Below are positions 16,577-24,456 of a stretch of DNA of 64,000 bases, one piece after another (the stretch's first letter is position 1; every line of letters begins with the position of its first letter). The notes beneath the pieces were generated by a model that saw only the letters and a list, made by a program, of their open reading frames with translations, had not been told where the DNA came from and searched no databases. Source of the DNA: Pelagibacterium sediminicola. Lineage in GTDB: Bacteria; Pseudomonadota; Alphaproteobacteria; Rhizobiales; Devosiaceae. The position numbers and the translations under genes were made by a program. The stretch lies in the NCBI RefSeq assembly GCF_003390885.1, contig NZ_QMEL01000003.1, positions 392,861-456,860 on the forward strand, read 5' to 3'.

Positions 16577-18021
16577 CAGCGCACCGTGAAGGTAGCGGTC
16601 TTGAGATCGCACATGGCAGCCAGCGCGTAGCGGCCGCCGACGCGCCCGATACCGCTGTCCTTGCCGCTCACCCCGCCGAAGGGAATGTGCAACTCCCAAT
16701 AGTTGGAGGTATCGTTGATGTTGACGATGCCGGTGGGCATTTCCTCGACGAAGTGGAAGGCGCGGTTGATGTCCTGGGTAAAGACCGACGATACGAGCCC
16801 GTAGCGGCTGTCATGGGCCATCTCCAGCGCTTCCTCGTCGGTATCGAACGCGATGAGCGGGGCGACGGGGCCGAAGGTTTCTTCGCTGTTGATCACGGCA
16901 TCACGCGAAACACCGGTAAGGATGGTCGGCTCATAATAAAGTGGGCTCAACGCCCCCTCGGGCCGGCGCGCGCCGGTCATCGCCTGCGCGCCCCGGTCGA
17001 GGGCGTCGGCCACGTGGTCGGAGACCTTTTGCGCAACGGCGGGGTTGTTGAGCGGCCCCATTGTGGTTTCGGGCTTGCGCGGATCGCCCAGCACCACCTT
17101 GCGTGCCTCCTCCGCCATGCGCTCGGCGAAGGCGTCGTAAATCCTGCGGTGGACGAGGATGCGCTCGGAAGACGAACACACCTGCCCCGCATTGACGAAT
17201 GATCCCGAAGCAGTGGCCGCGGCGGCGCGGTCGAGGTCGGCGTCATCGAGGATGATCACCGGGCCATTACCGCCCAGTTCCATCAGTTGCGGCTTTCCGG
17301 CGGCACGCTGGCTGATGATCTTGCCGGTAAGGGCGCTGCCGGTAAAGCCCACGGCGTCCGTTCCGGGGTTGGAAACGATCTCGTCGCCCACTTCCTTGCC
17401 CGCACCGGTCACGAGATTGAAGATACCGGGGGGCAGATCCGCCTCCTCGATGGCCCTAGTCAGCGCCACCGCAATCAGCGAGGTGGTCGGAGCCGGCGTC
17501 CAGACGATAGCGTTGCCCGCCGCAAGGCCCGGCGCAATGTATTCGACGGGGATGTTCACCGGGAAGTTCCACGGCGTCACCACTGCGTAGACGCCGCGCG
17601 GCTGGTAGAACGTCATCACGCGCTTGGTGGGGTCTTCGGTGGGGATGGTGGTCCCTTCAAGATATTTCACCAGATCGGCGGCCAGGTTGAAGCCGTCGAT
17701 GGATTTTCCGACCTCGAAATAGGCTTCCGCATAGGGTTTACCCTGTTCGAGCGTCAGCAGGCGGGCAAGTTCCTCGCGCCGTGAGCCGATTACGTCACCA
17801 ATACGGCGCATGGCCCTGGCGCGATCCCACGTGGAGACCTTACGCCAGCCCTTCTGCGCGGTGCGAGCGGCCTCGATGGCGTCCCGGGCAGTAGCGCGCG
17901 TGCTCCAGGTGAGCGGGCCGATCTCGCTGCCATCGATGGGGGAAAGCTGCGCCCTCACCTCGCCCTGCGCATCTCCGCGCCACTGTCCACCGATAAAGTT
18001 GGTCCGCTCGTCGCCAGCCAT
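16576..18021 (-). CDS. Aldehyde dehydrogenase (NAD-dependent, ALDH superfamily)
   Basis: A 481-residue aldehyde dehydrogenase with catalytic E248 (MELGGNGP) and C282 (NAGQVCSSS), the usual 34 residues apart, and the PWNFP motif near 150. The ATG at 18021 follows a GAGAG ribosome site; an in-frame ATG at 18057 has none. It leads the operon with the creatininase and Gfo/Idh genes. The natural aldehyde is unknown. It is also one of two candidates in this window for the sulfolactaldehyde dehydrogenase missing from the SQ cluster, though distance and regulation argue for a role in its own operon. Confidence 0.9.
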   Translation of the reverse strand: MAGDERTNFIGGQWRGDAQGEVRAQLSPIDGSEIGPLTWSTRATARDAIEAARTAQKGWRKVSTWDRARAMRRIGDVIGSRREELARLLTLEQGKPYAEAYFEVGKSIDGFNLAADLVKYLEGTTIPTEDPTKRVMTFYQPRGVYAVVTPWNFPVNIPVEYIAPGLAAGNAIVWTPAPTTSLIAVALTRAIEEADLPPGIFNLVTGAGKEVGDEIVSNPGTDAVGFTGSALTGKIISQRAAGKPQLMELGGNGPVIILDDADLDRAAAATASGSFVNAGQVCSSSERILVHRRIYDAFAERMAEEARKVVLGDPRKPETTMGPLNNPAVAQKVSDHVADALDRGAQAMTGARRPEGALSPLYYEPTILTGVSRDAVINSEETFGPVAPLIAFDTDEEALEMAHDSRYGLVSSVFTQDINRAFHFVEEMPTGIVNINDTSNYWELHIPFGGVSGKDSGIGRVGGRYALAAMCDLKTATFTVR

Positions 18022-18037
18022 CACACTCTCATTCACA

Positions 18038-18073
18038 AAGTGGTTGCAATTGATCATAAGTGGTTCATATAAT
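18038..18073 (+). promoter_or_regulatory. Probable promoter of the transporter operon with AAGTGGTT direct repeats
   Basis: TATAAT at 18068-18073 is a perfect -10 box, with TTGCAA at 18044-18049 as -35 (18-base spacer). Two direct repeats AAGTGGTT begin at 18038 and 18058, two helical turns apart, one overlapping each promoter element. Such placement suits a repressor, most simply the GntR/FCD protein encoded at 13996-14733. The segment lies between the divergent aldehyde dehydrogenase and binding-protein genes and could serve both. Confidence 0.5.
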
Positions 18074-18172
18074 CCTGCCAGCGAGCGAAGGTGTCAATGA
18101 CAAATGGGAGCCTTCGCTGCCGAGCCCGAACCGTCACACGACGGCTCGTCAAGTCAAGGAGGATAGACCCAA

Positions 18173-19450
18173 ATGCACGTCAGGAAACTTCTGGCCGCTA
18201 CCGCGCTAGCCGGTAGCCTTGCCGTTCAGCCAGCATTGGCACAGGATATCACGCTCGAATTCGTCGTCTGGAACTATTCACTCGAAACGGTTCAGGACAA
18301 CGTCGCACAGTTCGAGGCCGAAAACCCCGGAATCAAGGTCAACGTCACGGACTATGCCTGGCCCGACTACAATGACAGCCTGATTCTCCGCATCCGGGGC
18401 AACACGCCCACCGATGTAGTCTATGGTGGTCAGGATTGGTTGCCCGCATGGGGCGCCGCCGGCTTCATTGCACCGCTTGACGCCATCGCCCCCGAGGGCG
18501 CCATCGAGGAACTGAGTCAGGACATCGCGGGCTTCGCGCTCTCGGACGTCACCTATAATGACGAAGTCTACGGCCTGCCCTATTATTCCGACACGATCAG
18601 CTTCATCTACAACAAGCAGATCCTCGAGGATAACGGGATCGCGGTTCCCACCACATGGGAGGAAGTGACGGCGGCTGCCGAGCAGCTCAAGGCCGGTGGC
18701 ATGGATAAGCCGATCATCTACGAGTACGATCAGGAACTGCCCAACTTCTACGATGCGTTCGTTGCCCAGGCCTATGGGCGCGGGGCCGAAATGTTCGACG
18801 ACAACCGCGAACCGCTGTTCGCCGATCCCGGGAACGGGGCTTTCCAGCAGCTCGAATGGCTGGCCGATGCGTGGAGCAAGGATCTGGTGCAGCCCGATCC
18901 CCATGAGTCCACCATCATCCCCGCAATGAACACCGGCAATCACGCCTTCACGATCGTCTATACCTACGTGCTGGCCGCGCTCAACGATGCGGCGACCCAA
19001 CCGCTGGCAGGCCAGTTCGCCATCGCCCCCATGCCGGGGGAAACCCATGAGACGCTGGGGTTTGCCAAGTCCTATGTCGTGACGGCAAGCGCCGCCGCAG
19101 ACCCGGCACGGGCGGAAGCGGCCTGGAAGTTCGTCGAGTTCATGGCCGGCAAGCCCTATACGGTCGCCAAGCGCTGGGCCGTCGAAAAGGGTCTTGGCTT
19201 CGGCCAACTGCCGCTGTTCGAGGACCCGGACGTGATCGATGCCTGGGGCAAGTGGGCGGACGTTGCCGCACTTGGCGAGCAGGCCGCCATCGCGCGGGCC
19301 GGTGACTACACCGAATATTCCTCGATCTGGGCCGCCTATTTCCGGCCGCTTCTGGCTCAGGCCATGGTCGGTGAAACGCCGGTCGCGGACGTGATGGAAG
19401 ACGGCGCACGGCGCTGGAGCGAACTCAAGGAGCAGTTCGCCAATCGCTGA
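18173..19450 (+). CDS. Sugar ABC transporter substrate-binding protein
   Basis: A 425-residue periplasmic binding protein with a clear Sec signal peptide, cleavage probably after PALA at residue 23. The mature protein begins QDITLEFVVWNYS and shows the solute-binding family 1 architecture. A ggagg ribosome site precedes the ATG. It leads an operon with two permeases, a RidA protein and an ATPase, and lies opposite the Gfo/creatininase/ALDH operon, whose substrate it presumably delivers. The ligand cannot be read from sequence. Confidence 0.92.
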   Translation: MHVRKLLAATALAGSLAVQPALAQDITLEFVVWNYSLETVQDNVAQFEAENPGIKVNVTDYAWPDYNDSLILRIRGNTPTDVVYGGQDWLPAWGAAGFIAPLDAIAPEGAIEELSQDIAGFALSDVTYNDEVYGLPYYSDTISFIYNKQILEDNGIAVPTTWEEVTAAAEQLKAGGMDKPIIYEYDQELPNFYDAFVAQAYGRGAEMFDDNREPLFADPGNGAFQQLEWLADAWSKDLVQPDPHESTIIPAMNTGNHAFTIVYTYVLAALNDAATQPLAGQFAIAPMPGETHETLGFAKSYVVTASAAADPARAEAAWKFVEFMAGKPYTVAKRWAVEKGLGFGQLPLFEDPDVIDAWGKWADVAALGEQAAIARAGDYTEYSSIWAAYFRPLLAQAMVGETPVADVMEDGARRWSELKEQFANR

Positions 19451-19478
19451 TCGCGGTTCGAACGTACAAGAGAGCCAA

Positions 19479-19501
19479 GCGGGCGGCCCATTGCCGCCCG
19501 C
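19479..19501 (+). repeat. REP-like hairpin between binding-protein and permease genes
   Basis: A perfect nine-base inverted repeat (GCGGGCGGC and its complement) with a five-base loop lies 28 bases after the binding-protein stop and 24 before the permease start. No T-tract follows. Hairpins in this position protect the 3' end of the binding-protein message and lower permease expression, giving the usual excess of binding protein. Confidence 0.7.
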
Positions 19502-19525
19502 CCCTTCCTTCCTGCGGGCTTGAGC

Positions 19526-20407
19526 ATGTGGACCATCAATCGCTATCCGGGCTTCTGGCTTCTGCCGGCGCTGCTGCCCGTCATCCTGATGACCGTCTAT
19601 CCGATCGGACACGCACTGTGGACGTCGTTGCACGAGGTCATGATCCTGTTTCCCGGCGAACCGTTCGTGGGCTTAAGGAACTACGAGCGGGTGATGAGCG
19701 GGAGCTATTTTGGCGTTGCCCTGCGCAACTCCCTCGTTTTCACGCTGATCGCCGCGCCTTCCGTAGTCATCATCGGCACGCTGATGGCGTTGTTCCTGCA
19801 GCGCCGTTTCTTGGGATCGCAGGTGGTCCGGTCGGTTGTACTTCTGCCATGGGTGCTGCCGGGGGCGATTTCAGCGGTGCTGTGGGTGTGGGTGTTCCAT
19901 CCCAGCTTTGGCTTTCTCAACGGCCTGATGCTCGACCTGGGCCTCATCAGCAGCCCCATCGGCTGGTTGACCAATCCACGCACAGCACTGGGCGCGGTTA
20001 TCGTCGCCCATGTGTGGACACAGATTCCCTTTGCGGTCGTTCTGATGATGGCGGCACTTTCGGCCATCAACGGCGAGGTACTGGAAGCGGCGGTGATCGA
20101 CGCGCGCAGCCCGTTCCAGCGCTTCCGCTATATCGTCTGGCCGGAAATCAAATCCATGGTCGTTGTGCTGCTCGTCTATAACGCGCTGACCGCGTTCACG
20201 AGCTATGACATCGTTTACGCCATGACAGGGGGCGGGCCGGGCACGGCCACCACGCTCCTAAGCTTCCAGATCTGGCGTGAAAGTTTCTCGATGTACGATT
20301 TCGGCGCCGGTTCGGCAGTCGCTTTCATCGTCGTGCTCATCAGCGCACTGTTGATCGTTGCCATCACCAAGGCACTGCCTTCGGACCTTTTCGCGGGGAG
20401 TGAGTAA
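19526..20407 (+). CDS. Sugar ABC transporter permease, MalF-type
   Basis: A 293-residue inner-membrane permease with six predicted membrane segments. The EAA loop is near residues 188-210 (LEAAVIDARSPFQRFRYIVW). The chosen ATG follows a weak ribosome site, consistent with low permease synthesis after the upstream hairpin. An in-frame TTG two codons earlier is a less likely start. One base separates its stop from the next permease start. Confidence 0.9.
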   Translation: MWTINRYPGFWLLPALLPVILMTVYPIGHALWTSLHEVMILFPGEPFVGLRNYERVMSGSYFGVALRNSLVFTLIAAPSVVIIGTLMALFLQRRFLGSQVVRSVVLLPWVLPGAISAVLWVWVFHPSFGFLNGLMLDLGLISSPIGWLTNPRTALGAVIVAHVWTQIPFAVVLMMAALSAINGEVLEAAVIDARSPFQRFRYIVWPEIKSMVVVLLVYNALTAFTSYDIVYAMTGGGPGTATTLLSFQIWRESFSMYDFGAGSAVAFIVVLISALLIVAITKALPSDLFAGSE

Positions 20408-20408
20408 G

Positions 20409-21296
20409 ATGACGGGCAGATTCAACGGGCTCGCCACCTTTGTTTTTGCCGCCCTGATCCTTTTGTTCAGCGGCGGCCCGGTGCTGCTCTCACTTTATGG
20501 AAGCCTCGTGCCCGACCGGGTACTGCTGACAGAAGGCCAGAGCCTTTTCACCGAGGGCCCCAATTTCGAGACATACCGCTATGTCTTTACCGGGCAATTG
20601 CCCGACAGCTACAACATGGAGAGCGCCAACCGCGCCATGATTTCGGACGCGGCACGGCAGGTGCCGCAGGCGCTGGTCAATTCCTCGGTGAACGCGCTCG
20701 CTTCGATGGTGCTCAACCTGATTCTGGGCGCCCCGGCGGCATTCATCTTCGCACGCTATGCCTTTCCGGGTAAAAAGGTCAGCTTTCTGTATCTCATCCT
20801 TTCACCGCTGGTTCCGGCGGTGGCGCTGGTGACTCCCATCTACATACTCATGCAGGCGATGAACCTGGTGGGCACGCCCATAGGAATCATTCTCGTTCAT
20901 ACGGCGCGGGCGCTGCCGTTCACAGTGCTGATCCTGTCGGTTTTCTTCCGCAAGATACCGGCGGAGATTTTCGAGGCGGCCCTGCTCGACCACTGCAACC
21001 GTTTCCAGACGTTCTGGCGCGTGGCCGTGCCGTTGGCGCTACCCTCGATCGGCGCCACGGGGCTTTTCGCCTTCATGCTGAGCTATTCGGAGTTCATGTT
21101 CGCAATGCTCCTTTCAGGCAGCAGCAGCACGCGGCCCGTGTCGGTGGTGATGGCTGCGCTGGCACGCAACACCGATGTGAGCTGGAGCCTGCTCAACACG
21201 GCCATATTCATAGCCATCGTCCCGACGCTGATCCTTGTCGTCCTTGTGTGGCGCTTCGTCGTCGAGGGCCTTCTGTCGGGGGCGGTAAAGGGATGA
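20409..21296 (+). CDS. Sugar ABC transporter permease, MalG-type
   Basis: A 295-residue partner permease. The first membrane segment is at about 12-32, followed by a hydrophilic loop to residue 85, then five more segments. The EAA loop is around FEAALLDHCNRFQTFWRVAV (residues about 190-210). The ATG at 20409 follows a GGGGAG ribosome site inside the end of the preceding gene. Its stop overlaps the RidA start by four bases (ATGA). Confidence 0.9.
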   Translation: MTGRFNGLATFVFAALILLFSGGPVLLSLYGSLVPDRVLLTEGQSLFTEGPNFETYRYVFTGQLPDSYNMESANRAMISDAARQVPQALVNSSVNALASMVLNLILGAPAAFIFARYAFPGKKVSFLYLILSPLVPAVALVTPIYILMQAMNLVGTPIGIILVHTARALPFTVLILSVFFRKIPAEIFEAALLDHCNRFQTFWRVAVPLALPSIGATGLFAFMLSYSEFMFAMLLSGSSSTRPVSVVMAALARNTDVSWSLLNTAIFIAIVPTLILVVLVWRFVVEGLLSGAVKG

Positions 21297-21724
21297 AACA
21301 GATAGAGAAAGAGGCGGGACAGATAGTGACCCATCCGCTCATGACACGACCAGAGAATGCAAGCCAGCACGCGACGGCCGGGCCTTACTCCCCCGTGCTC
21401 GAGGTCGATGCGCGCCATCTGGTCGTCCTTTCGGGACAGGTTGCCGTCAACCCCGACGGGACCGTCATCGGCGACGAGGTCGGGGAGCAGACCGTTGCGA
21501 CCCTGCGCAATTGCGCAAACCAGCTCGCAACGGCCGGCTGCTCACTCGCGGATGTCTTCAAGGTCAATGTCTATCTCGCGGACCTCGGTGACTGGCACAG
21601 ATTCAATGCGGTCTACGAGGAGGCGATGCCCAAGCCGTTGCCGGTTCGCACGGCGGTGCAGGCGGTACTGCTGCCGGGCTTTCTTGTTGAAATCGAAATG
21701 TGGGCGGTAAAGGCGAAGGACTGA
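21293..21724 (+). CDS. RidA family protein (enamine/imine deaminase)
   Basis: A 143-residue member of the RidA/YjgF family. The arginine that anchors the substrate carboxylate in active RidA proteins is present in PVRTAVQAV near the C-terminus, so deaminase activity is possible. Family members hydrolyse reactive enamines or imines such as 2-aminoacrylate. The ATG overlaps the permease stop (ATGA) and the ATPase GTG follows five bases after its stop, so it is truly part of the transport operon. A RidA gene inside a sugar ABC operon suggests the substrate may contain nitrogen or pass through an amino-sugar-like intermediate. Confidence 0.88.
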   Translation: MKQIEKEAGQIVTHPLMTRPENASQHATAGPYSPVLEVDARHLVVLSGQVAVNPDGTVIGDEVGEQTVATLRNCANQLATAGCSLADVFKVNVYLADLGDWHRFNAVYEEAMPKPLPVRTAVQAVLLPGFLVEIEMWAVKAKD

Positions 21725-21728
21725 GGAC

Positions 21729-22790
21729 GTGGCGTCTATAGATATCGAGAACATTCACAAATCCTTCGGCAAGGTCGAGGTGGTGCACGACGTCTCCCTG
21801 TCGATCGCCGACCGGGAACTGGTTGTGTTCGTGGGCCCTTCGGGCTGCGGAAAATCGACCCTCTTACGGATGATCGCGGGGCTCGAGGACATCACGGCGG
21901 GCCAGCTTCGCATCGGCGGCAAGGTGATGAACACCGTGCCTGCCGCCGATCGCGGCATCGCCATGGTGTTCCAGAGCTATGCTCTCTATCCGCACATGAC
22001 GGTGGCCGAGAACATGGGATTTGCCCTCAAGATGACGGGGGTGGGCCGCGCCGAGATCGAGGACAAGGTGCGCGAGGCCGCAAGGATATTGCAACTGGAA
22101 GCGCTGCTGGAGCGCAAGCCCGGCCAGCTTTCCGGCGGGCAGCGCCAGCGTGTCGCCATCGGGCGGGCCATCACGCGCTCGCCTGACGTCTTCTTGTTCG
22201 ACGAGCCACTCTCCAACCTCGATGCGGATTTGCGCGCGCAGATGCGCGTCGAGATCGCGCGCCTGCGCGATGAGCTTCAGACCACGATGATCTACGTCAC
22301 GCACGATCAGGTAGAGGCCATGACGCTTGCCGACCGCATCGTCATCCTCAATGATGGGCGGATCGAGCAGGAAGGTACGCCTCTCGATCTCTACCAGAAG
22401 CCCGCCAACCGGTTCGTGGCCGGCTTCCTCGGCCAGCCCAAGATGAATTTCGTGCCGGTAACGGCAGCGGCGGACGGTGTACGGGTGGGGGCTGACGGCC
22501 CCCTGCTGCCAGCCCGCCCCCTTCAGGGAATCGCCACCGGCACGCAACTGGAACTGGGCATCCGGCCCGACGCCATTACCCTTGGGGAAGCTGGAGGACT
22601 ACCTGCCCGCATCGTGCTGGTCGAAAGGCTCGGCGGGTCGAGCCTCGTCCATATGCGGGTAGCGGGGATCGAGACCATGCTTACCGCCGAAGTCGCGGGG
22701 ATTTACCCCGAGGCATCGAACCGGGACATCCATCTCAGCATCGACCCGGACCGGGTCCATGTCTTCGATGCCAACGGGCGGGCCATCTGA
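21729..22790 (+). CDS. Sugar ABC transporter ATP-binding protein (UgpC/MalK family)
   Basis: A 353-residue ATPase starting at GTG. Walker A GPSGCGKST, signature LSGGQRQR, Walker B FLFDEP and the switch histidine in YVTHDQ are all intact, followed by a TOBE-type C-terminal domain. It energises the two permeases upstream in the operon. It closes the operon and is followed at once by a terminator-like hairpin overlapping its last codons. Confidence 0.92.
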   Translation: MASIDIENIHKSFGKVEVVHDVSLSIADRELVVFVGPSGCGKSTLLRMIAGLEDITAGQLRIGGKVMNTVPAADRGIAMVFQSYALYPHMTVAENMGFALKMTGVGRAEIEDKVREAARILQLEALLERKPGQLSGGQRQRVAIGRAITRSPDVFLFDEPLSNLDADLRAQMRVEIARLRDELQTTMIYVTHDQVEAMTLADRIVILNDGRIEQEGTPLDLYQKPANRFVAGFLGQPKMNFVPVTAAADGVRVGADGPLLPARPLQGIATGTQLELGIRPDAITLGEAGGLPARIVLVERLGGSSLVHMRVAGIETMLTAEVAGIYPEASNRDIHLSIDPDRVHVFDANGRAI

Positions 22791-22806
22791 CGGCCCTCCC
22801 GCTTTT
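22775..22806 (+). terminator. Probable intrinsic terminator after the transporter operon
   Basis: A CGGG-x-GGGCC stem pairs with GGCCC-x-CCCG around a seven-base loop, with one mismatch, followed by CTTTT. It begins inside the last codons of the ATPase gene and separates this operon from the convergent GMC oxidoreductase gene. Confidence 0.6.
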
Positions 22807-22813
22807 CCCTCGT

Positions 22814-24403
22814 TCAGATTCCGTGTGACCGGCGGACGAAGTCGGCCCCTTTTTCGCCGATCATGATGGCCGTGGCATTGGTGTTGGACGATACCAGCGT
22901 GGGCATGATCGAGGCGTCGATCACCCGTAGGCCGGAGATGCCGTTGAACCGTAACTCGCTGTCGACGACGGCACGGTCATCGGCGCCCATGCGGCAGGTT
23001 CCGGCAGGGTGGTGGTCAGTCTTGGCGTGGCGGCAGGCATAATCGAAATAATCCTGATCGGTCCGCACGTCGGGACCGGGCAAACGCTCCGCCTTGATGA
23101 ACGGCTTCAACGCGTCCTGACTCATGATCTCCTGGGCAAGCTTCAAGCTCTTGATGGACATCTCCCGGTCATGGGGATCGGCCCAGTAATTGGGGTCGAT
23201 GAGCGGCGCTGCGTTGGGATCGGCGCTGGCGATCCTCACGGTGCCGCGCGAGCGCGGGCGCAGATAGGCCGAGTTGAGCGTCACCCCGCCCTGTTTCATC
23301 GCCGCGACACCCGCCTCGATCCCCGAGCCGAGGCCCAGATGGAACTGGATGTCGGGGGAGCGGGCGTTCGTGTCGGCGTACCAGAACCCACCCGTCTCAA
23401 AAAGGCTCGAAGCGACCGGCCCGCCCCGGGTCAGCAGATATTGCAGACCGGCAATGGCGGACCAATGGGGCTTGGCATAGCGGTCATAGGTATGGGGGCC
23501 GGTGCATTCCGCAATGACGAACAGATCCAGATGGTCCTGCAGGTTGGCGCCGACCTCGGGATGGTCGTAAACCACCTCGACGCCGACTTCGCGGAGGTGA
23601 TCGGCGGGCCCGATACCGGAAAGCTGGAGCAGGCGCGGCGAGCCGATGGCACCCGAAGACAGCAGCACTTCCCTTCCCGCCCGGATCACGCCCTCATCGG
23701 CAAGCTCGACGCCCACAGCCTTGTTGTTTTCAACGAGAATGCGCAGGACCTGCGCGCCGGTGCGGATCGTCAGGTTCGGGCGCTTGCCGCGAATGGGGGC
23801 GAGATAGGCCATCGACGCCGACGAGCGCCTGACATTGCGCTGGGTGAGCTGGTAGTAACCCACGCCATCCTGCTTTTCACCGGTCATGTCCGCATTGCGC
23901 GGGATGCCCAGTTCGCCCGCGGCGTCAAAGAACGCCTCGCAGATCGGCAGGGGCGCGGCGGGCTTGCTGACGCCGAGCGGCCCCCCCTGTCCATGGTAGC
24001 GGTCGTTGAAGGTGTCGTTGTCCTCGGCCTTGCGGAAATATTCGAGCACGTCGTCATAGCCCCAGCCGACGCACCCCATCTGCCGCCATTCATCGTAGTC
24101 GAGGGCGTTGCCGCGGGTATAGATCTGCGCGTTGATGGACGAGCCGCCACCGATCACCTTGGCCTGGGTGTAGCGGATGACCATGTCGTTCATGTGCTTT
24201 TGCGGCACGGTCTGCCAGCCCCAGCTCCCGATGCCCTTGGTCATCTTCGCAAACCCGGCAGGCAGGTGGTAAAAGGGATGGATATCGCGCCCGCCAGCTT
24301 CGAGCAGCAGGACCTTGACGTCGGGGTTCTCGGAGAGCCGTGCCGCCAGCACGCAGCCCGCCGAGCCGCCGCCCACAATGATGAAGTCGTAAGTTTGCGC
24401 CAT
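22814..24403 (-). CDS. GMC oxidoreductase (choline/alcohol dehydrogenase type)
   Basis: A 529-residue FAD enzyme of the glucose-methanol-choline family. The dinucleotide-binding motif FIIVGGGSAGCVLAARL starts near residue 6, and the C-terminal catalytic region has HHPAGTCRMG and a late SNTNATAIM. It resembles BetA-type alcohol dehydrogenases. The ATG at 24403 has AGGAG about seven bases upstream; a frame open further upstream is not used. It lacks a signal peptide. A LacI-type palindrome lies 30-47 bases upstream, so it can be transcribed separately from the FAD oxidoreductase gene before it. Confidence 0.9.
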   Translation of the reverse strand: MAQTYDFIIVGGGSAGCVLAARLSENPDVKVLLLEAGGRDIHPFYHLPAGFAKMTKGIGSWGWQTVPQKHMNDMVIRYTQAKVIGGGSSINAQIYTRGNALDYDEWRQMGCVGWGYDDVLEYFRKAEDNDTFNDRYHGQGGPLGVSKPAAPLPICEAFFDAAGELGIPRNADMTGEKQDGVGYYQLTQRNVRRSSASMAYLAPIRGKRPNLTIRTGAQVLRILVENNKAVGVELADEGVIRAGREVLLSSGAIGSPRLLQLSGIGPADHLREVGVEVVYDHPEVGANLQDHLDLFVIAECTGPHTYDRYAKPHWSAIAGLQYLLTRGGPVASSLFETGGFWYADTNARSPDIQFHLGLGSGIEAGVAAMKQGGVTLNSAYLRPRSRGTVRIASADPNAAPLIDPNYWADPHDREMSIKSLKLAQEIMSQDALKPFIKAERLPGPDVRTDQDYFDYACRHAKTDHHPAGTCRMGADDRAVVDSELRFNGISGLRVIDASIMPTLVSSNTNATAIMIGEKGADFVRRSHGI

Positions 24404-24432
24404 GATCTTCTCCTGAGCGCTTATGCGCGTTC

Positions 24433-24450
24433 TTTTAGAACGTTCCAAAA
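24433..24450. promoter_or_regulatory. LacI-type operator upstream of the GMC oxidoreductase
   Basis: TTTTAGAACGTTCCAAAA is an 18-base palindrome with one mismatched pair and a central CG, typical of LacI-family operators. The same core, GGAACGTTCC with flanks, occurs at 38431-38444 in front of another operon. It sits in the 53-base gap before the GMC start, placed to block transcription. Confidence 0.65.
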
Positions 24451-24456
24451 TCCAAG

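Noticed and set aside
18278..19633. Open frame of 451 codons on the minus strand over the binding-protein gene
   Set aside because: It is fully antisense to a gene with signal peptide, clear family and operon context; composition is His/Gly/Arg-rich without domains. High G+C leaves such frames open.
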